Source: an uncultured Saprospiraceae bacterium
Lineage (GTDB): Bacteria > Bacteroidota > Bacteroidia > Chitinophagales > Saprospiraceae
NCBI GenBank assembly: GCA_938015435.1
Contig: CALLPN010000010.1
Location: 94,334 to 158,333, forward strand
Direction: 5' to 3'
Length of the DNA: 64,000 nt
Under the pieces are notes generated by a model. That model ran no database searches, was not told the origin of the DNA, and saw only the letters and a program-made list of their open reading frames with translations. How positions within the stretch are numbered: the first letter of the stretch is position 1; every line of letters begins with the position of its first letter. The translations under genes and the position numbers were made by a program. This document shows, in pieces, positions 9,161 through 18,842 of the stretch.

Positions 9161-9568
9161 TTATTCGAAAATACAGAAATAATCTTTTCCGCTTGTGAAG
9201 AATCCGTCGACATAAATATCTCGAATCATCTCTAATTGTATTTCTCCACTACCTATATATTCTATGGTACCTTGTACCACAATTTCAATATCAATTGTGG
9301 GCTGATCTACAAAACCAAATTCAACTACATCGAAATTATAATCATTTGTGGTAGCGAAAAATTCTTCATCACAAATACGTAGCTCGACTCGCATACTTTC
9401 ATCATCTAACTTAAATACTTCAGCCCAACTACTGCTACAAAAAAAGGGTTCTACTCCATTGACCTCAACATAAGCAGCATCCCAGTTACCGAGATAGCTT
9501 TCTTCTGGATCACTACAAGAAGATAGACCCAATACAATTAATGTCAAAAAGGCGTAAATATGTTTCAT
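9161..9568 (-). CDS. Small lipoprotein, unknown function
   Basis: The 135-residue product has a lipoprotein signal peptide with lipobox GLSSC (Cys18). A short beta-rich domain starts LGNWDAAYVEVNG and holds several cysteines (CSSSW, ICDEE, and a terminal YFCIFE), probably disulfide-linked. The LGxWxxxxxx start resembles the small lipocalin-like lipoproteins common in Bacteroidota. It is followed closely on the same strand by a second lipoprotein gene (its upstream neighbour, 27 bp away), so the two probably form an operon. The gene converges with the GH113 gene, with 12 bp between stops. No function can be assigned. Confidence 0.7.
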   Translation of the reverse strand: MKHIYAFLTLIVLGLSSCSDPEESYLGNWDAAYVEVNGVEPFFCSSSWAEVFKLDDESMRVELRICDEEFFATTNDYNFDVVEFGFVDQPTIDIEIVVQGTIEYIGSGEIQLEMIRDIYVDGFFTSGKDYFCIFE

Positions 9569-9595
9569 GCTATTTTGTTTTCATCTTGGTTAACA

Positions 9596-9991
9596 CTATT
9601 CCTTAGAGAAGAGACCCGTAGAGTTAAATGCTGGCAACTCAGAACCCATACTATTTCGATATCCATAAGTTAATAAAAGTTCTTCATCCACAATTTTCAT
9701 CTCACCACTATAATGCCAATTCAATTCATCATCAATAGTTTCAATGTATACAATACCTTCAGCCTCCGCTGTCGATATGAAAGTAAGTATTTCTCCTTCA
9801 TGATCTAATACAACCACATATTCATTATCCGTAGTTTTAGCAACGGTAAGATTAGCATCAGAAGATTTTGTATTAATACTGGTCATAGTAGTAAAAGCCT
9901 CGGTATTCCATTTTCCTAATATTGCATTCTCGTCTTTAGTACAACTCATTAATAATAAGACAGCGGTAAGCATTCCAAAAAGTAATTTCAT
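9596..9991 (-). CDS. Small lipocalin-like lipoprotein
   Basis: The 131-residue product has a lipoprotein signal with LLMSC (Cys17), then ILGKWNTEAF, the typical first strand of lipocalin-like small lipoproteins of Bacteroidota. Alternating beta-strand segments follow. It lies 27 bp upstream of a second small lipoprotein gene on the same strand, and both open with an LGxW motif, so they may be diverged paralogues from an old duplication. Ligand and role are unknown. Confidence 0.7.
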   Translation of the reverse strand: MKLLFGMLTAVLLLMSCTKDENAILGKWNTEAFTTMTSINTKSSDANLTVAKTTDNEYVVVLDHEGEILTFISTAEAEGIVYIETIDDELNWHYSGEMKIVDEELLLTYGYRNSMGSELPAFNSTGLFSKE

Positions 9992-10171
9992 CTAGTATTA
10001 TTTTAATTGTCAATAGTTAACCTCATAACGAGTTACTTCTCTTAATTTCGTTGAAACAAATTGTTAAAAAGATTGAAAGGTTTGTTATGGTTGGGTAATT
10101 TGTATTGAAACTATAATTAAGTCTTATTCCGAAGTTTTTATTTAGAACTACAATTATAAACAAGTAACAGA

Positions 10172-10663
10172 ATGATAGATCCAAAAGAGCTATGGGTGGG
10201 TGACAAACTGCAAGTTAAGTCTACTGGCATCGTAGGTAAGTACCATAGTCATAAGGGCTCTTTCGTAATCCTTGACTGTAAAGGCAATAAGATATCCGCT
10301 GACAAATCAGATATCCGAATTTATAAACAACCTAAGCAGAATATTGAACTTACCTTCGACGATGATATAGTTCCAACCACTAATAACACCTTCAACGATA
10401 CTATAGATCTTCATATTAACAAGCTAGCTCCGCATATGGAGCATCAAGAGCAGTCTCGCATATTGGATTTTCAGATCGAAAAAGCCAGAAAGTTTATTGA
10501 GATCGCTATAGATAGAAAACGATATCAGTTATTAATCATTCATGGAAAAGGTACCGGTGTACTAAAAGCTGAGATACTAGAAATGCTAAAAGATTACCAC
10601 AGAATAAGATATACATTTGATAAAAATGATGGTGGTGCCACAGAAGTATGGTTAGACATATAA
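10172..10663 (+). CDS. Smr-domain protein
   Basis: The 163-residue product has a short N-terminal beta domain (LWVGDKLQVKSTGIVGKY, about 7-45). A C-terminal Smr domain starts TIDLHINKL (about 77) and contains the LLIIHGKGTGVLKAEI motif with the conserved HGKGxGxL loop. Smr domains are the nuclease or DNA-binding modules at the C-terminus of MutS2, and stand-alone forms exist. The H-G-K-G motif is intact, so nicking activity is possible. The stand-alone form with an N-terminal beta module is common in Bacteroidota; its substrate is unknown. Confidence 0.85.
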   Translation: MIDPKELWVGDKLQVKSTGIVGKYHSHKGSFVILDCKGNKISADKSDIRIYKQPKQNIELTFDDDIVPTTNNTFNDTIDLHINKLAPHMEHQEQSRILDFQIEKARKFIEIAIDRKRYQLLIIHGKGTGVLKAEILEMLKDYHRIRYTFDKNDGGATEVWLDI

Positions 10664-10729
10664 TCTTTTTATATAATAATATACTGAATAGGTTAGAGTC
10701 TTAACCAAAAACCTTACCTTGCTTTATGT

Positions 10730-11842
10730 ATGACTAAGTCTTTTAAACACATACTTGTAGCAATTATCGTATACTTATCGATAATACCTTTGTCTGCTCA
10801 GATCACTGAGTTGAGATCCGAAATTGATAAGATCATTAAGTATGATACACAATTGATTATAGATGATAATCCAGGATTCGTTATTTCTATCATAGATCAA
10901 GATAGTACATACCACCTTTCATATGGTAACAAATATTCCGACACTACATCGCCTCCAAATGAAGATGATGTCTACGAAGTAGGAAGTGTAACTAAGTCAT
11001 TCACTGCATTATTGACATTAGTATTGGAAGAGCGTGGCTATCTAAACATATCAGATCCTGTAAATAAACACCTTCATAGCAATCATCAGAATCCTAGGTT
11101 AGAGGATATAACAGTTCATGATCTTTTGGCTCATACCTCTGGATTACCAAAGCATCCAGATCTTTTTGGTCGTAAAATGAAAGATGTCCATAACCCTTAC
11201 AAAACTTATGACAAAGGTGATTTATTGAGCTTTTATGCTGGTTTTGTAACTGACAAAGAACCCTCTTTTGAATATTCGCATACTAATTATGCATTATTAG
11301 AGATCATTATAGAGAATGCTACGGGTTCCAAATTACAGGATCTCATGAAAAAGTATATCTGGCGTCCTATGGAAATGGATGATACCTACCTCAATTGGGA
11401 TAAAGAATCACAGGCTTACATTACTTCTGGTTATGACAAAGCCAGCCGATTGACGAAACCTTGGGAATATCGAAGTTTTGCTGCATCAGAGGGTATAAAA
11501 ACCAACTCAATAGATCTATGTCGATTTATCAATTATAATATGAACTCAGAAGAAATTGGGAGCCTTGCTGCATCTATTGCAAAAAGTCAAGAACTGCAAG
11601 TACCTAATAGTCTAAACAAATCAATATCAAGCGCCTATGGCTGGCAAGTATATTCTAGAAACAAAAATGGGTATCCCATCTATACTTATACTGGGCGTAC
11701 ATCAGGTAACAATGCGTTTGTAGCTTATATAAAAGAAACTAAAACGGCTGTAATTATTCTATCTAATAGTGTGCTAGGTACTGAAGATCTAGGTTTGCAA
11801 GTATTACGTCTTGTCAATTATAACTGGAAACGTAAAGTATAG
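10730..11842 (+). CDS. Serine beta-lactamase-like hydrolase (class C / esterase family)
   Basis: The 370-residue product has a Sec signal peptide (about 1-23, ending PLSAQ). The beta-lactamase/transpeptidase-like fold shows the nucleophile motif S86-V-T-K89, HTSGLP (135-140), and YSHTNYALLE (182-191) at the position of the Tyr-x-Asn motif. In the third motif Asn is replaced by His (Y182-S-H184), which is less usual and may alter specificity. These enzymes include esterases, D-aminopeptidases and peptidoglycan-acting hydrolases as well as AmpC, so antibiotic resistance should not be assumed. A SUI1-like gene starts 4 bp downstream of the stop, suggesting co-transcription. Confidence 0.85.
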   Translation: MTKSFKHILVAIIVYLSIIPLSAQITELRSEIDKIIKYDTQLIIDDNPGFVISIIDQDSTYHLSYGNKYSDTTSPPNEDDVYEVGSVTKSFTALLTLVLEERGYLNISDPVNKHLHSNHQNPRLEDITVHDLLAHTSGLPKHPDLFGRKMKDVHNPYKTYDKGDLLSFYAGFVTDKEPSFEYSHTNYALLEIIIENATGSKLQDLMKKYIWRPMEMDDTYLNWDKESQAYITSGYDKASRLTKPWEYRSFAASEGIKTNSIDLCRFINYNMNSEEIGSLAASIAKSQELQVPNSLNKSISSAYGWQVYSRNKNGYPIYTYTGRTSGNNAFVAYIKETKTAVIILSNSVLGTEDLGLQVLRLVNYNWKRKV

Positions 11843-11846
11843 ATAC

Positions 11847-12206
11847 ATGTCAAAGAAGAATAAACCACAAGCACTTTCATGGGATGCATTTCAATCTCTA
11901 GGAAATCCTGAAAATGCTCCTGACTTGCCAAAGGAAGAAACACCTCAATCAAAAAATAGAGAGAAGCAACGAATTAGAGTATTGCTAGATAAAAAACGAA
12001 GAGGAGGAAAATCTGTAACTCTAATCACAGGATTGAATGAATCTGATGACTACATCACTAACCTAGGCAAGAAGCTCAAAAAGATGTGCGGTGTAGGCGG
12101 GAGTGCCAAAGACGGTGAAATCATAATTCAAGGAGACCATAGAGATAGAGTTATCGAATACCTTATAGATCAAGGCTACAAGGATTGCAAGAAGAGTGGC
12201 GGATAA
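11847..12206 (+). CDS. SUI1/YciH-like translation initiation factor
   Basis: The 119-residue product carries a C-terminal SUI1 domain: RGGKSVTLITGL (about 51-62), LGKKLKKMCGVGGSAKDGEI (split here by eye) and IQGDHRDRVIEYLIDQGY. This is the eIF1-like fold found in bacterial YciH, which affects start-codon selection fidelity. The frame is open from 11811, but the ATG at 11847 gives the normal length and sits 4 bp after the stop of the hydrolase gene. The first 40 residues are polar and probably disordered. Confidence 0.9.
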   Translation: MSKKNKPQALSWDAFQSLGNPENAPDLPKEETPQSKNREKQRIRVLLDKKRRGGKSVTLITGLNESDDYITNLGKKLKKMCGVGGSAKDGEIIIQGDHRDRVIEYLIDQGYKDCKKSGG

Positions 12207-12327
12207 GGGAATAATTAGAAATTCATTCTTTGATATGAAAAAATAGAATTTAAACTTAACATAGATTATATTCACGCTTGATCGATATTGATCTGATAAT
12301 TTATGCACTTTATCAACAAACACTTAT

Positions 12328-14301
12328 ATGAGAAATTTATTTATTCTAGTAGCCCTAACTATTAGCTTACAAAGTTATGCCCAAACAGAAATGTGGAGCC
12401 AAAAAGTTTCTAAAGGAGCTTTCATCTCACAACTTGATGACGGAAAAATATTTCTGAAAAATAAAAATGATATATCACTGATCAACAATGTGAGCGGTGA
12501 AGTGGAATGGACTAACAAAGTAATAACTAAGGACGACCCTCAATTTTTGGACGGCCTACCATTTATGTACTTCGATGGAAAATCATATGCTGTAATCGAT
12601 GCAAGTACTGGAGATGTAATCGACGAAAGTAAAATCAAAACTACTGTACTTAACACAAACTACTACTGGGATGAAGGTAAAGTAGTTATGGAATTAGAAC
12701 GAAAAAAAATGCTCCATTTACTTAGTATGGATTTGAATGATATGTCAAAGACTTGGACTACTGAAGTAGGTAAAGTACAGAAAGAACTATTTGGTCTTTC
12801 TTCAAGATCGACAGAAAACAAACCTTCATACACAAGTAACGGCACACTAATATTAGTAGACAAGAAATATATTTCTTACGTAAGCGCTGAAGGCAAAATA
12901 ATGGATAGAGTTGAGTTCAAGAAAAAAATTCAGAAATTAGGTTATAACCACAAACTTGATATTCTATATATTCTAGAAGACAAGAAGAATCTACATTTTA
13001 TAGATGCGAATACGAGCAAAACAATCAGTACTGTAGAAATAAAGGAAAAAGATCCGAATCTTACTATTCTAAATGATGGACAAAGTATTTCCGTAGTCCA
13101 GAAAAAAGATCTTTTATTACTCAATGCTAAAGATGGTAGTGAAATCAAAAAACAATCATTTGGTGATAAAATAAGCTTCACTTATCAAAATCTAGAGACT
13201 CAACAATTTTACATCCTAGCAGATAAAGATATCGTAGAATTAAATGTAACTGATGGTTCAATTATAGACAAGAAAACATTGGACAATGGATATGACAAAA
13301 TCTACACAGTAAATGATAAAACAATAATAGAAGGAGGAGGAAAAGTAAACTTGATTGACCTCTCTACATTAAAAAAACAATATACTAAGGCCGTGGGACT
13401 TCCAACTGTACAAGATCATATGATGGTTGGAAAACTTGATATATTTACTAACCAAAGCAATGGTCAATTTTTCCTTACTGCTCTTGACCAAAAAGGAAAG
13501 AAAATATGGGATAATAGATACATAGCTACAATGACGCCTGCACTAGACATTATCAATGGAGATTTACTTGTAATCACTACGGATAAAGCCGAACTCCTCT
13601 CAACAAAAACAGGTAAAAATAAGTGGGACTCTAAAGTATCTACTGGACCTTCGTTTGAATTTGAAGTAGATAGAGAAAATAATAGATTAGTTATGTACTC
13701 TGACAAAAAACTCCACTTTGTAGATTTAAAGACTGGCAAGCTCACCAAAAGCGATGAGAAGCTTAAGTTCAAAGATTTTGATTACGAAGCTCAAAGTCCT
13801 ATTATCATTACAGGAAGTGATTTTGTTTTTGTCAAAGGATCTAACTCAGTATTTATAACTGATAAAAACGGAAATATAAAAAATGAAAAAAATTATAAAC
13901 AAGCGAGTAATACTTCTGGCTTATTGAAGATAGCAACTGTTGCCGTTACAGTTGGAGCAATGGCTTCAGGAAACGCAGGTAGCGTAATGACAGTTCATTC
14001 TAATGGAGAGATGGTGCACAAGGGAGGCCTAGTGGACGGACTTAACAGTACTTGGGATTATGCGGAGACAGCAAAAGCGGACAGAATGGCTAAGCAAAAC
14101 AGCACTTCAAACGCTTTTCCTTACGTATATACTAAGCTAGAAAACAAAAAGAAAGGTTTAATTTTTATAGATCCTGCAACGGGAAAAGAAAGATTTGATG
14201 TCGTTGTAAATGACAAAGTTCCTAACTACATCGTAGACGAAGTTGATGGCGTATTGTTTGTCGTTTCCAAAGCAAGCCTTAAAGCCTTTGATCTAAAATA
14301 G
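12328..14301 (+). CDS. Secreted PQQ-like beta-propeller protein
   Basis: The 657-residue product has a signal peptide (MRNLFILVALTISLQSYAQ). Repeated beta-propeller blades of the PQQ_2/WD-like type then alternate, with motifs such as DASTGDVID, DANTSKTIS, LNAKDGSEI, LSTKTGKNKWD and VDLKTGKL. A short hydrophobic stretch near residues 532-555 (LLKIATVAVTVGAMASG) interrupts the last blades and may be an insertion loop. It ends with FIDPATGKERFDVVV. No quinoprotein active-site residues are evident, so I infer a scaffold or binding protein, not a dehydrogenase. It stands alone, with a strong terminator after it. Confidence 0.75.
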   Translation: MRNLFILVALTISLQSYAQTEMWSQKVSKGAFISQLDDGKIFLKNKNDISLINNVSGEVEWTNKVITKDDPQFLDGLPFMYFDGKSYAVIDASTGDVIDESKIKTTVLNTNYYWDEGKVVMELERKKMLHLLSMDLNDMSKTWTTEVGKVQKELFGLSSRSTENKPSYTSNGTLILVDKKYISYVSAEGKIMDRVEFKKKIQKLGYNHKLDILYILEDKKNLHFIDANTSKTISTVEIKEKDPNLTILNDGQSISVVQKKDLLLLNAKDGSEIKKQSFGDKISFTYQNLETQQFYILADKDIVELNVTDGSIIDKKTLDNGYDKIYTVNDKTIIEGGGKVNLIDLSTLKKQYTKAVGLPTVQDHMMVGKLDIFTNQSNGQFFLTALDQKGKKIWDNRYIATMTPALDIINGDLLVITTDKAELLSTKTGKNKWDSKVSTGPSFEFEVDRENNRLVMYSDKKLHFVDLKTGKLTKSDEKLKFKDFDYEAQSPIIITGSDFVFVKGSNSVFITDKNGNIKNEKNYKQASNTSGLLKIATVAVTVGAMASGNAGSVMTVHSNGEMVHKGGLVDGLNSTWDYAETAKADRMAKQNSTSNAFPYVYTKLENKKKGLIFIDPATGKERFDVVVNDKVPNYIVDEVDGVLFVVSKASLKAFDLK

Positions 14302-14392
14302 GAATAAATTCAAAATGAAAATAGCAGTCACTAAATTTGACAATAAAATTTAGAATCAATTGCCACTTTCATAAAAGACTTTAATAAAAAAC

Positions 14393-14429
14393 AATGACCA
14401 GCATCAATCAAGGTGCTGGTCATTTTTTT
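14393..14429. terminator. Bidirectional terminator between convergent genes
   Basis: A perfect 11-bp stem (AATGACCAGCA at 14393-14403 with its complement at 14414-14424) is followed by a T-run on the plus strand. On the minus strand it is also followed by a T-rich stretch. It lies between the convergent propeller gene (ending 14301) and the peptide-binding gene (ending 14488). Confidence 0.85.
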
Positions 14430-14487
14430 CAACTCTTTTTCTTTCCTAAATAATCTCCGTTAGTATCCCCAAGAAACTGTATACACA

Positions 14488-16089
14488 TTATTGTATTGAG
14501 TCTTTCAATTCCAATTGCCATCCCTTAAGAAGATTAAGTCCATTACGTGATACACCATCAAGGTAAGGGCTATGAAATCTAGATGCTTCATCGTAAAACA
14601 AAAAGATAACTGGTGCCTCATCTACCAATATCCTATCCATAGAATGATATAGATCGTATCTACTTTCTAAATCTGATTCTTTGATTGATTCTTCGTATAG
14701 TTTATCAAACCTCTCATTTTTAAATCTCGTGTAATTAGGTGGCGCAGGATTCTTACTGTAATACATACAAAGAAAACTTTCTGCATCAGGATAATCGGCA
14801 ATCCAACTTGCTCTAAAAAAAGGAATCGACCCTTTACGCATACCATCTCTGAGTATTGCTGATTCCAATACTTCTATAGAAACTTCTAGACCTATTTTTT
14901 GTAGTTGTCTGGCGACAAACGTTGTGATATCCAAGTAATCTTTGTTGGTATAAAGTTCAATCGGTTCTAGGCCCTTACCATCTGGAAAACCAGCTTCGGA
15001 CAACAATTGTTTTGCTTTAGATAGACTATATCCATAACCAGGAACAGCTTCCTTATTATGAGATGGTAATCCAGTAGGTACAAAGCCACTGTCGGCAGGT
15101 TGTCCAACATTATTTCTTAAAGCGGTAAGCATCAGCTTTCTGTCAATGGCATAATTCATAGCCTGCCTTACTTCTTTGATACGTAAAGGGCTATTGGGAG
15201 GACAAGCTTCCAAGTTGATTCCTAGATATTCTGAATTTAGATATGGGGATTTCGACAATTTTAGTTGATTCTTTTTGTCATTCAACAATGTACCATTCTT
15301 ATCAAGCAATTCATTGATAAATGAAGACTCTAGGCCGTTCACAAAATCGATATTCCCATTCAACAATTCTAACATTGCAATCTTCTTGTCTGCCATAAAG
15401 CTCGTTTTAATACCTTCGAGCTTAGAAGGACCTTTAAAGTAGTGGTCATTACGATTAAGAAAAAGCGCTTGATTGGCGATCCATTTCTTAAATTGAAAAG
15501 CTCCAGTTCCAACAGGGTTCTGCGCAAATTCTGACCCATAATGTAACACACATTCTTGTGGTACTACTGCACAATATTGCATTGTCAATATGCCCAACAT
15601 AGGGATAAAAGGCTTACTTAAGTGGAGTACAAAGGTAGTATCATCTACTGCTTCAAAGGGTCGATCTTGTCTAATCTTATCTGTAAACAACCATGACCCT
15701 GGAGAGCTGATTCCTGGATCTATCAAACGAGAAAGACTATACTCAAAATCAGAGGCCACTACTTTACGATTATTACTTTCAAAACATTCGTTTTCATGAA
15801 AATAGACATCTTCTCTCAAATGAAATGTATAATCCAAACCATCTTCAGATATCACCCACCGCTTAGCAATTGCTGGACTCACATTAAGCGAATCATCCAA
15901 TTCTACTAATCCATCGAAAAGATGCAATACAGACCAGATATTATTCTGACTCTTAGCAAAGGCAGGATCCAAAGATGTAATATGATTAGGTTGATTATAT
16001 CGAAGGACTTTATGTTCTCTTACCTGCTTAGATCCGCATGAAAGTAGTGCAATCGCAATAAATGTAAATAATGCTATAGTCCTGAGCAT
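14488..16089 (-). CDS. Family 5 (oligopeptide/dipeptide-type) ABC substrate-binding lipoprotein
   Basis: From ATG at 16089 the product is 533 residues; an upstream in-frame ATG at 16107 is possible but would put six polar residues before the signal. It has a lipoprotein signal (TIALFTFIAIALLSC). A full SBP_bac_5 fold follows, with HITSLDPAFAKSQNNIWSVLHL, split here by eye, then RWVISEDGLDYTFHLREDV, the AMNYAIDRK helix and SEAGFPDGKG. The family binds oligo- or dipeptides, nickel or other ligands for an ABC importer; no permease is adjacent. Some Bacteroidota homologues stand alone like this one. Confidence 0.88.
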   Translation of the reverse strand: MLRTIALFTFIAIALLSCGSKQVREHKVLRYNQPNHITSLDPAFAKSQNNIWSVLHLFDGLVELDDSLNVSPAIAKRWVISEDGLDYTFHLREDVYFHENECFESNNRKVVASDFEYSLSRLIDPGISSPGSWLFTDKIRQDRPFEAVDDTTFVLHLSKPFIPMLGILTMQYCAVVPQECVLHYGSEFAQNPVGTGAFQFKKWIANQALFLNRNDHYFKGPSKLEGIKTSFMADKKIAMLELLNGNIDFVNGLESSFINELLDKNGTLLNDKKNQLKLSKSPYLNSEYLGINLEACPPNSPLRIKEVRQAMNYAIDRKLMLTALRNNVGQPADSGFVPTGLPSHNKEAVPGYGYSLSKAKQLLSEAGFPDGKGLEPIELYTNKDYLDITTFVARQLQKIGLEVSIEVLESAILRDGMRKGSIPFFRASWIADYPDAESFLCMYYSKNPAPPNYTRFKNERFDKLYEESIKESDLESRYDLYHSMDRILVDEAPVIFLFYDEASRFHSPYLDGVSRNGLNLLKGWQLELKDSIQ

Positions 16090-16166
16090 GATGTCTATCT
16101 GATTCATGTTTTATTTGAGCTCAAGATAATTAATATGTAGAAAATGCTGAATACAACAACGCTGTA

Positions 16167-16706
16167 CTACCCTACTAAAAACGATTTTAGCAATCCATTG
16201 ATAGCCTCTTGAGTTGCTTCATCCAATTGGTCATCTTCACCTATTACATTACCTATGCTAGATATAGGTAATTTAGTAGGATGGATATGCATACCTAGAT
16301 AATTGAGTAATCCTGTCAAGTGCTCCAGACCCCTAAGATTACCTGCCCTTCCAGATGCAATTCCAATCAATGCTCCTGATTTACCTTTGAAGTTTTCTGC
16401 ATACTTACGAACGCTCAGTGCATCTATAAACATCTTTAGCATTCCAGCGAAGCTTCCATTATACTCAGGACTAAGAACGATCATCTTATTAGCTGGCAAT
16501 ACATAATAATCTTGAATGGCAACGATTTCTGAGTGCATCGCATCGCCTGAGTACATCTGATCATGCAAAATACTATTTGGTACATCTTCTAACGAAAGTA
16601 ACTTCACCTCTTCCGTGGTTATGCTTTTAGCGGCTTGCAGTACGTATTCAGCAACTTTGCGAGTATTACTTCCTGGTCTGTTGGTTCCTGATAGTATTAG
16701 GATCAT
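16167..16706 (-). CDS. NAD(P)H-dependent FMN reductase family protein
   Basis: The 179-residue product has a flavodoxin-like fold. It opens ILILSGTNRPGSNTRKVAEYVL, split here (SGTNRPGSNTRK is the FMN phosphate loop). It then shows LSPEYNGSFAGMLKMFIDAL (about 78-97), the conserved P-E-Y-N-x-S motif. Members reduce FMN, quinones, chromate or azo dyes with NAD(P)H. The gene follows the peptide-binding gene in a minus-strand arrangement but is transcribed ahead of it with a 77-bp gap, so co-transcription is possible. The physiological substrate is unknown. Confidence 0.9.
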   Translation of the reverse strand: MILILSGTNRPGSNTRKVAEYVLQAAKSITTEEVKLLSLEDVPNSILHDQMYSGDAMHSEIVAIQDYYVLPANKMIVLSPEYNGSFAGMLKMFIDALSVRKYAENFKGKSGALIGIASGRAGNLRGLEHLTGLLNYLGMHIHPTKLPISSIGNVIGEDDQLDEATQEAINGLLKSFLVG

Positions 16707-17029
16707 ATGCTTGATTGAGTTTGATTGAATAAAAGTAACGTTTCTGAGTTGTATTGGTTGAGGCTAATCGTGAAAACTATAAATGATTGTGTAGACTAAG
16801 CCTTATTCGTTTGAAGCTCAAGGCTCCGATATTATTATAAACCATGACTATAAGCTGCTATGAAGACTTATCTGTATGCCCTAAACTATTGTCAGTTAAA
16901 CACAAGATTAATTACTCTAATAAGAAACTTAAAACCCTTAGAAAACATTCGCACAGTGGAAATGCCGATTTCAGGGGTAAAGAATTAACTTTGCGACGCA
17001 AGAAAAATGGGTAATACTATAATCACTAT
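16707..17029. other. Intergenic region upstream of parA
   Basis: This is a divergent intergenic region of 323 bp between the FMN reductase (minus) and parA (plus). Apart from the parA -7 element at 16986-16993, I see no gene, parS-like palindrome or strong hairpin. Confidence 0.6.
16986..16993 (+). promoter_or_regulatory. -7 element (TAACTTTG) for parA
   Basis: This is an exact TAnnTTTG match 36 bp before the parA ATG, giving a short 5' leader. No convincing -33 TTTG is visible. Confidence 0.5.
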
Positions 17030-17800
17030 ATGGGTAAAGTAATAGCAATCGCCAATCAGAAAGGAGGAGTAGGGAAAACCACTACAGCGATCAACATAGC
17101 TGCTGCCGTGGCTGTACTCGGTAAGAAGGTACTGATAATAGACTCTGATCCTCAGGCTAATGCAACCTCTGGAGTAGGTGTAATTACTGAAGAAGATCAA
17201 TTGGACATCTATGACTTATTAGTCCATAGCGAAGAGCCAAAGGATGCAATAGTAGCTACTGAAACACCCAATCTGTACATCATTCCATCATCGATCGATC
17301 TTGTCGGTGCTGAACTAGAGTTAGCGAGTGTACTACAACGTGAGTTCCGAATGAAAAAGGTAGTAGATGCCGTAAGGGACCTATATGACTACGTATTTAT
17401 TGATTGCCTACCTTCATTGGGTTTGATTACCATTAATGCATTGACGGCTGCTGATTCCGTTCTCGTGCCAGTACAATGTGAGTTTTTCTCTTTAGAGGGA
17501 TATGGTAAGCTTAAGAATACGATTTCTCTGATCCAAAACAGTATTAATGCTGATCTCATGATAGAGGGTGTAGTACTTACTATGTACGACAAGCGTCTGA
17601 GAATGGCGAAGCTAGTAGTAAGTGAAGTAAGAGAGCACGTTACGGATCATGTCTTCGACACATTGATACATCGCAATTCTAAAGTAGGCGAAGCACCTAG
17701 TATGGGACAACCTGTGATTGTGTATGATGCGGCCAGTAAGGGTGCTATCAACTTTATGAATCTTGCAGCTGAGTTTTTAACACTCAACGAATCCAACTAA
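17030..17800 (+). CDS. parA: Chromosome-partitioning ATPase ParA
   Basis: The 256-residue product is a deviant Walker A ATPase: [14 protein letters not shown] (11-24), the second lysine-bearing motif typical of ParA/Soj. It also has [13 protein letters not shown] (about 37-49) and [16 protein letters not shown]. The length matches the chromosomal Soj/ParA class without an N-terminal DNA-binding domain. ParA binds DNA non-specifically with ATP and moves ParB-parS complexes. parB follows 19 bp downstream, so the two form an operon. Confidence 0.95.
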   Translation: MGKVIAIANQKGGVGKTTTAINIAAAVAVLGKKVLIIDSDPQANATSGVGVITEEDQLDIYDLLVHSEEPKDAIVATETPNLYIIPSSIDLVGAELELASVLQREFRMKKVVDAVRDLYDYVFIDCLPSLGLITINALTAADSVLVPVQCEFFSLEGYGKLKNTISLIQNSINADLMIEGVVLTMYDKRLRMAKLVVSEVREHVTDHVFDTLIHRNSKVGEAPSMGQPVIVYDAASKGAINFMNLAAEFLTLNESN

Positions 17801-17819
17801 TTATTAATATTTTTACGAT

Positions 17820-18722
17820 ATGGCAAAGAAGAAAGAATTATCAAGAGGAATACGTGCGCTCTTATCCAATATAGAGGATAAGTCACCAATGCCTAAAACT
17901 AAAGAGATCGTAAAAGAACTATCCAGTAACATCGCTGAAATATCACTTGATGATATCGAAATCAATCCATTTCAGCCAAGGACAGAGTTTGATCCGGAAG
18001 AGCTGATGAATCTAGCCAAATCAATCAGAACTTATGGACTGATCCAACCTATAACAGTAAGATCATTAGGAGGACACAAGTTCCAATTGATATCTGGAGA
18101 ACGTAGACTCAGAGCCTCAAAGATGGCTGGGCTCAATGCCGTTCCAGCATACATCAGAATTGCTGATGATCAAGGAATGTTGGAGATGGCTCTTGTAGAG
18201 AACATCCAACGGTCTGAGCTGAATGCTGTAGAAGTAGCCATCTCATACCAAAGACTAATAGACGAATGCAATCTTACTCACGAAGAGCTGTCAAGCCGTG
18301 TAGGGAAGAATAGAAGCACAATTACTAACTATATCAGATTACTCAAATTGCCGCCAGTAATCCAAGCAGGTGTCAAGAAGGACCAGATTAGTATGGGACA
18401 CGCAAGGGCATTAGCCGGTGTGGAGAATGTATCTTTACAACTCACTTTCTTTCATCGTACTGTCGAAGATAAATTATCAGTACGTGCTCTAGAACAACTC
18501 ATACGAGGTGGAGGATCTACTAGTCAAGGAAGCTCTTCCTCTAGTAATTCATCTGGAAGCTCTCTACCGTCAGAAGTACTAGAGATTCGCGATGAGCTTA
18601 GCGATCAGTTTGGTACTAAGGTGGATATCAAAAGAGACACAAAAGGTAAAGGCCAGTTTGTCATTAAATTTAATAATGATAGAGACTTCAATAGAATATT
18701 AGAAATACTGAAGGAAGATTAG
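17820..18722 (+). CDS. parB: Chromosome-partitioning protein ParB
   Basis: The 300-residue product has the full ParB layout. The N-terminal CTPase/ParB domain (about 40-125) has INPFQPRTEF and the GERRLRASKMAGL box. The central KorB-like HTH (about 155-185) has THEELSSRVGKNRSTITNYI. A Ser/Gly-rich linker (about 235-250) leads to a C-terminal dimerisation domain. It should bind parS sites and clamp on DNA with CTP. It is translated just after parA. I found no convincing parS in the window. Confidence 0.95.
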   Translation: MAKKKELSRGIRALLSNIEDKSPMPKTKEIVKELSSNIAEISLDDIEINPFQPRTEFDPEELMNLAKSIRTYGLIQPITVRSLGGHKFQLISGERRLRASKMAGLNAVPAYIRIADDQGMLEMALVENIQRSELNAVEVAISYQRLIDECNLTHEELSSRVGKNRSTITNYIRLLKLPPVIQAGVKKDQISMGHARALAGVENVSLQLTFFHRTVEDKLSVRALEQLIRGGGSTSQGSSSSSNSSGSSLPSEVLEIRDELSDQFGTKVDIKRDTKGKGQFVIKFNNDRDFNRILEILKED

Positions 18723-18842
18723 AATTAAATATATCTCTTCCTAGCGTTAGCTTTTCAGTTGAACTTGTATTTTGAATGATTATTTTTGAATTGTATTGAC
18801 ATCATCAATACACCATTTGCTAACAACTAAATTTTGCGAAAG

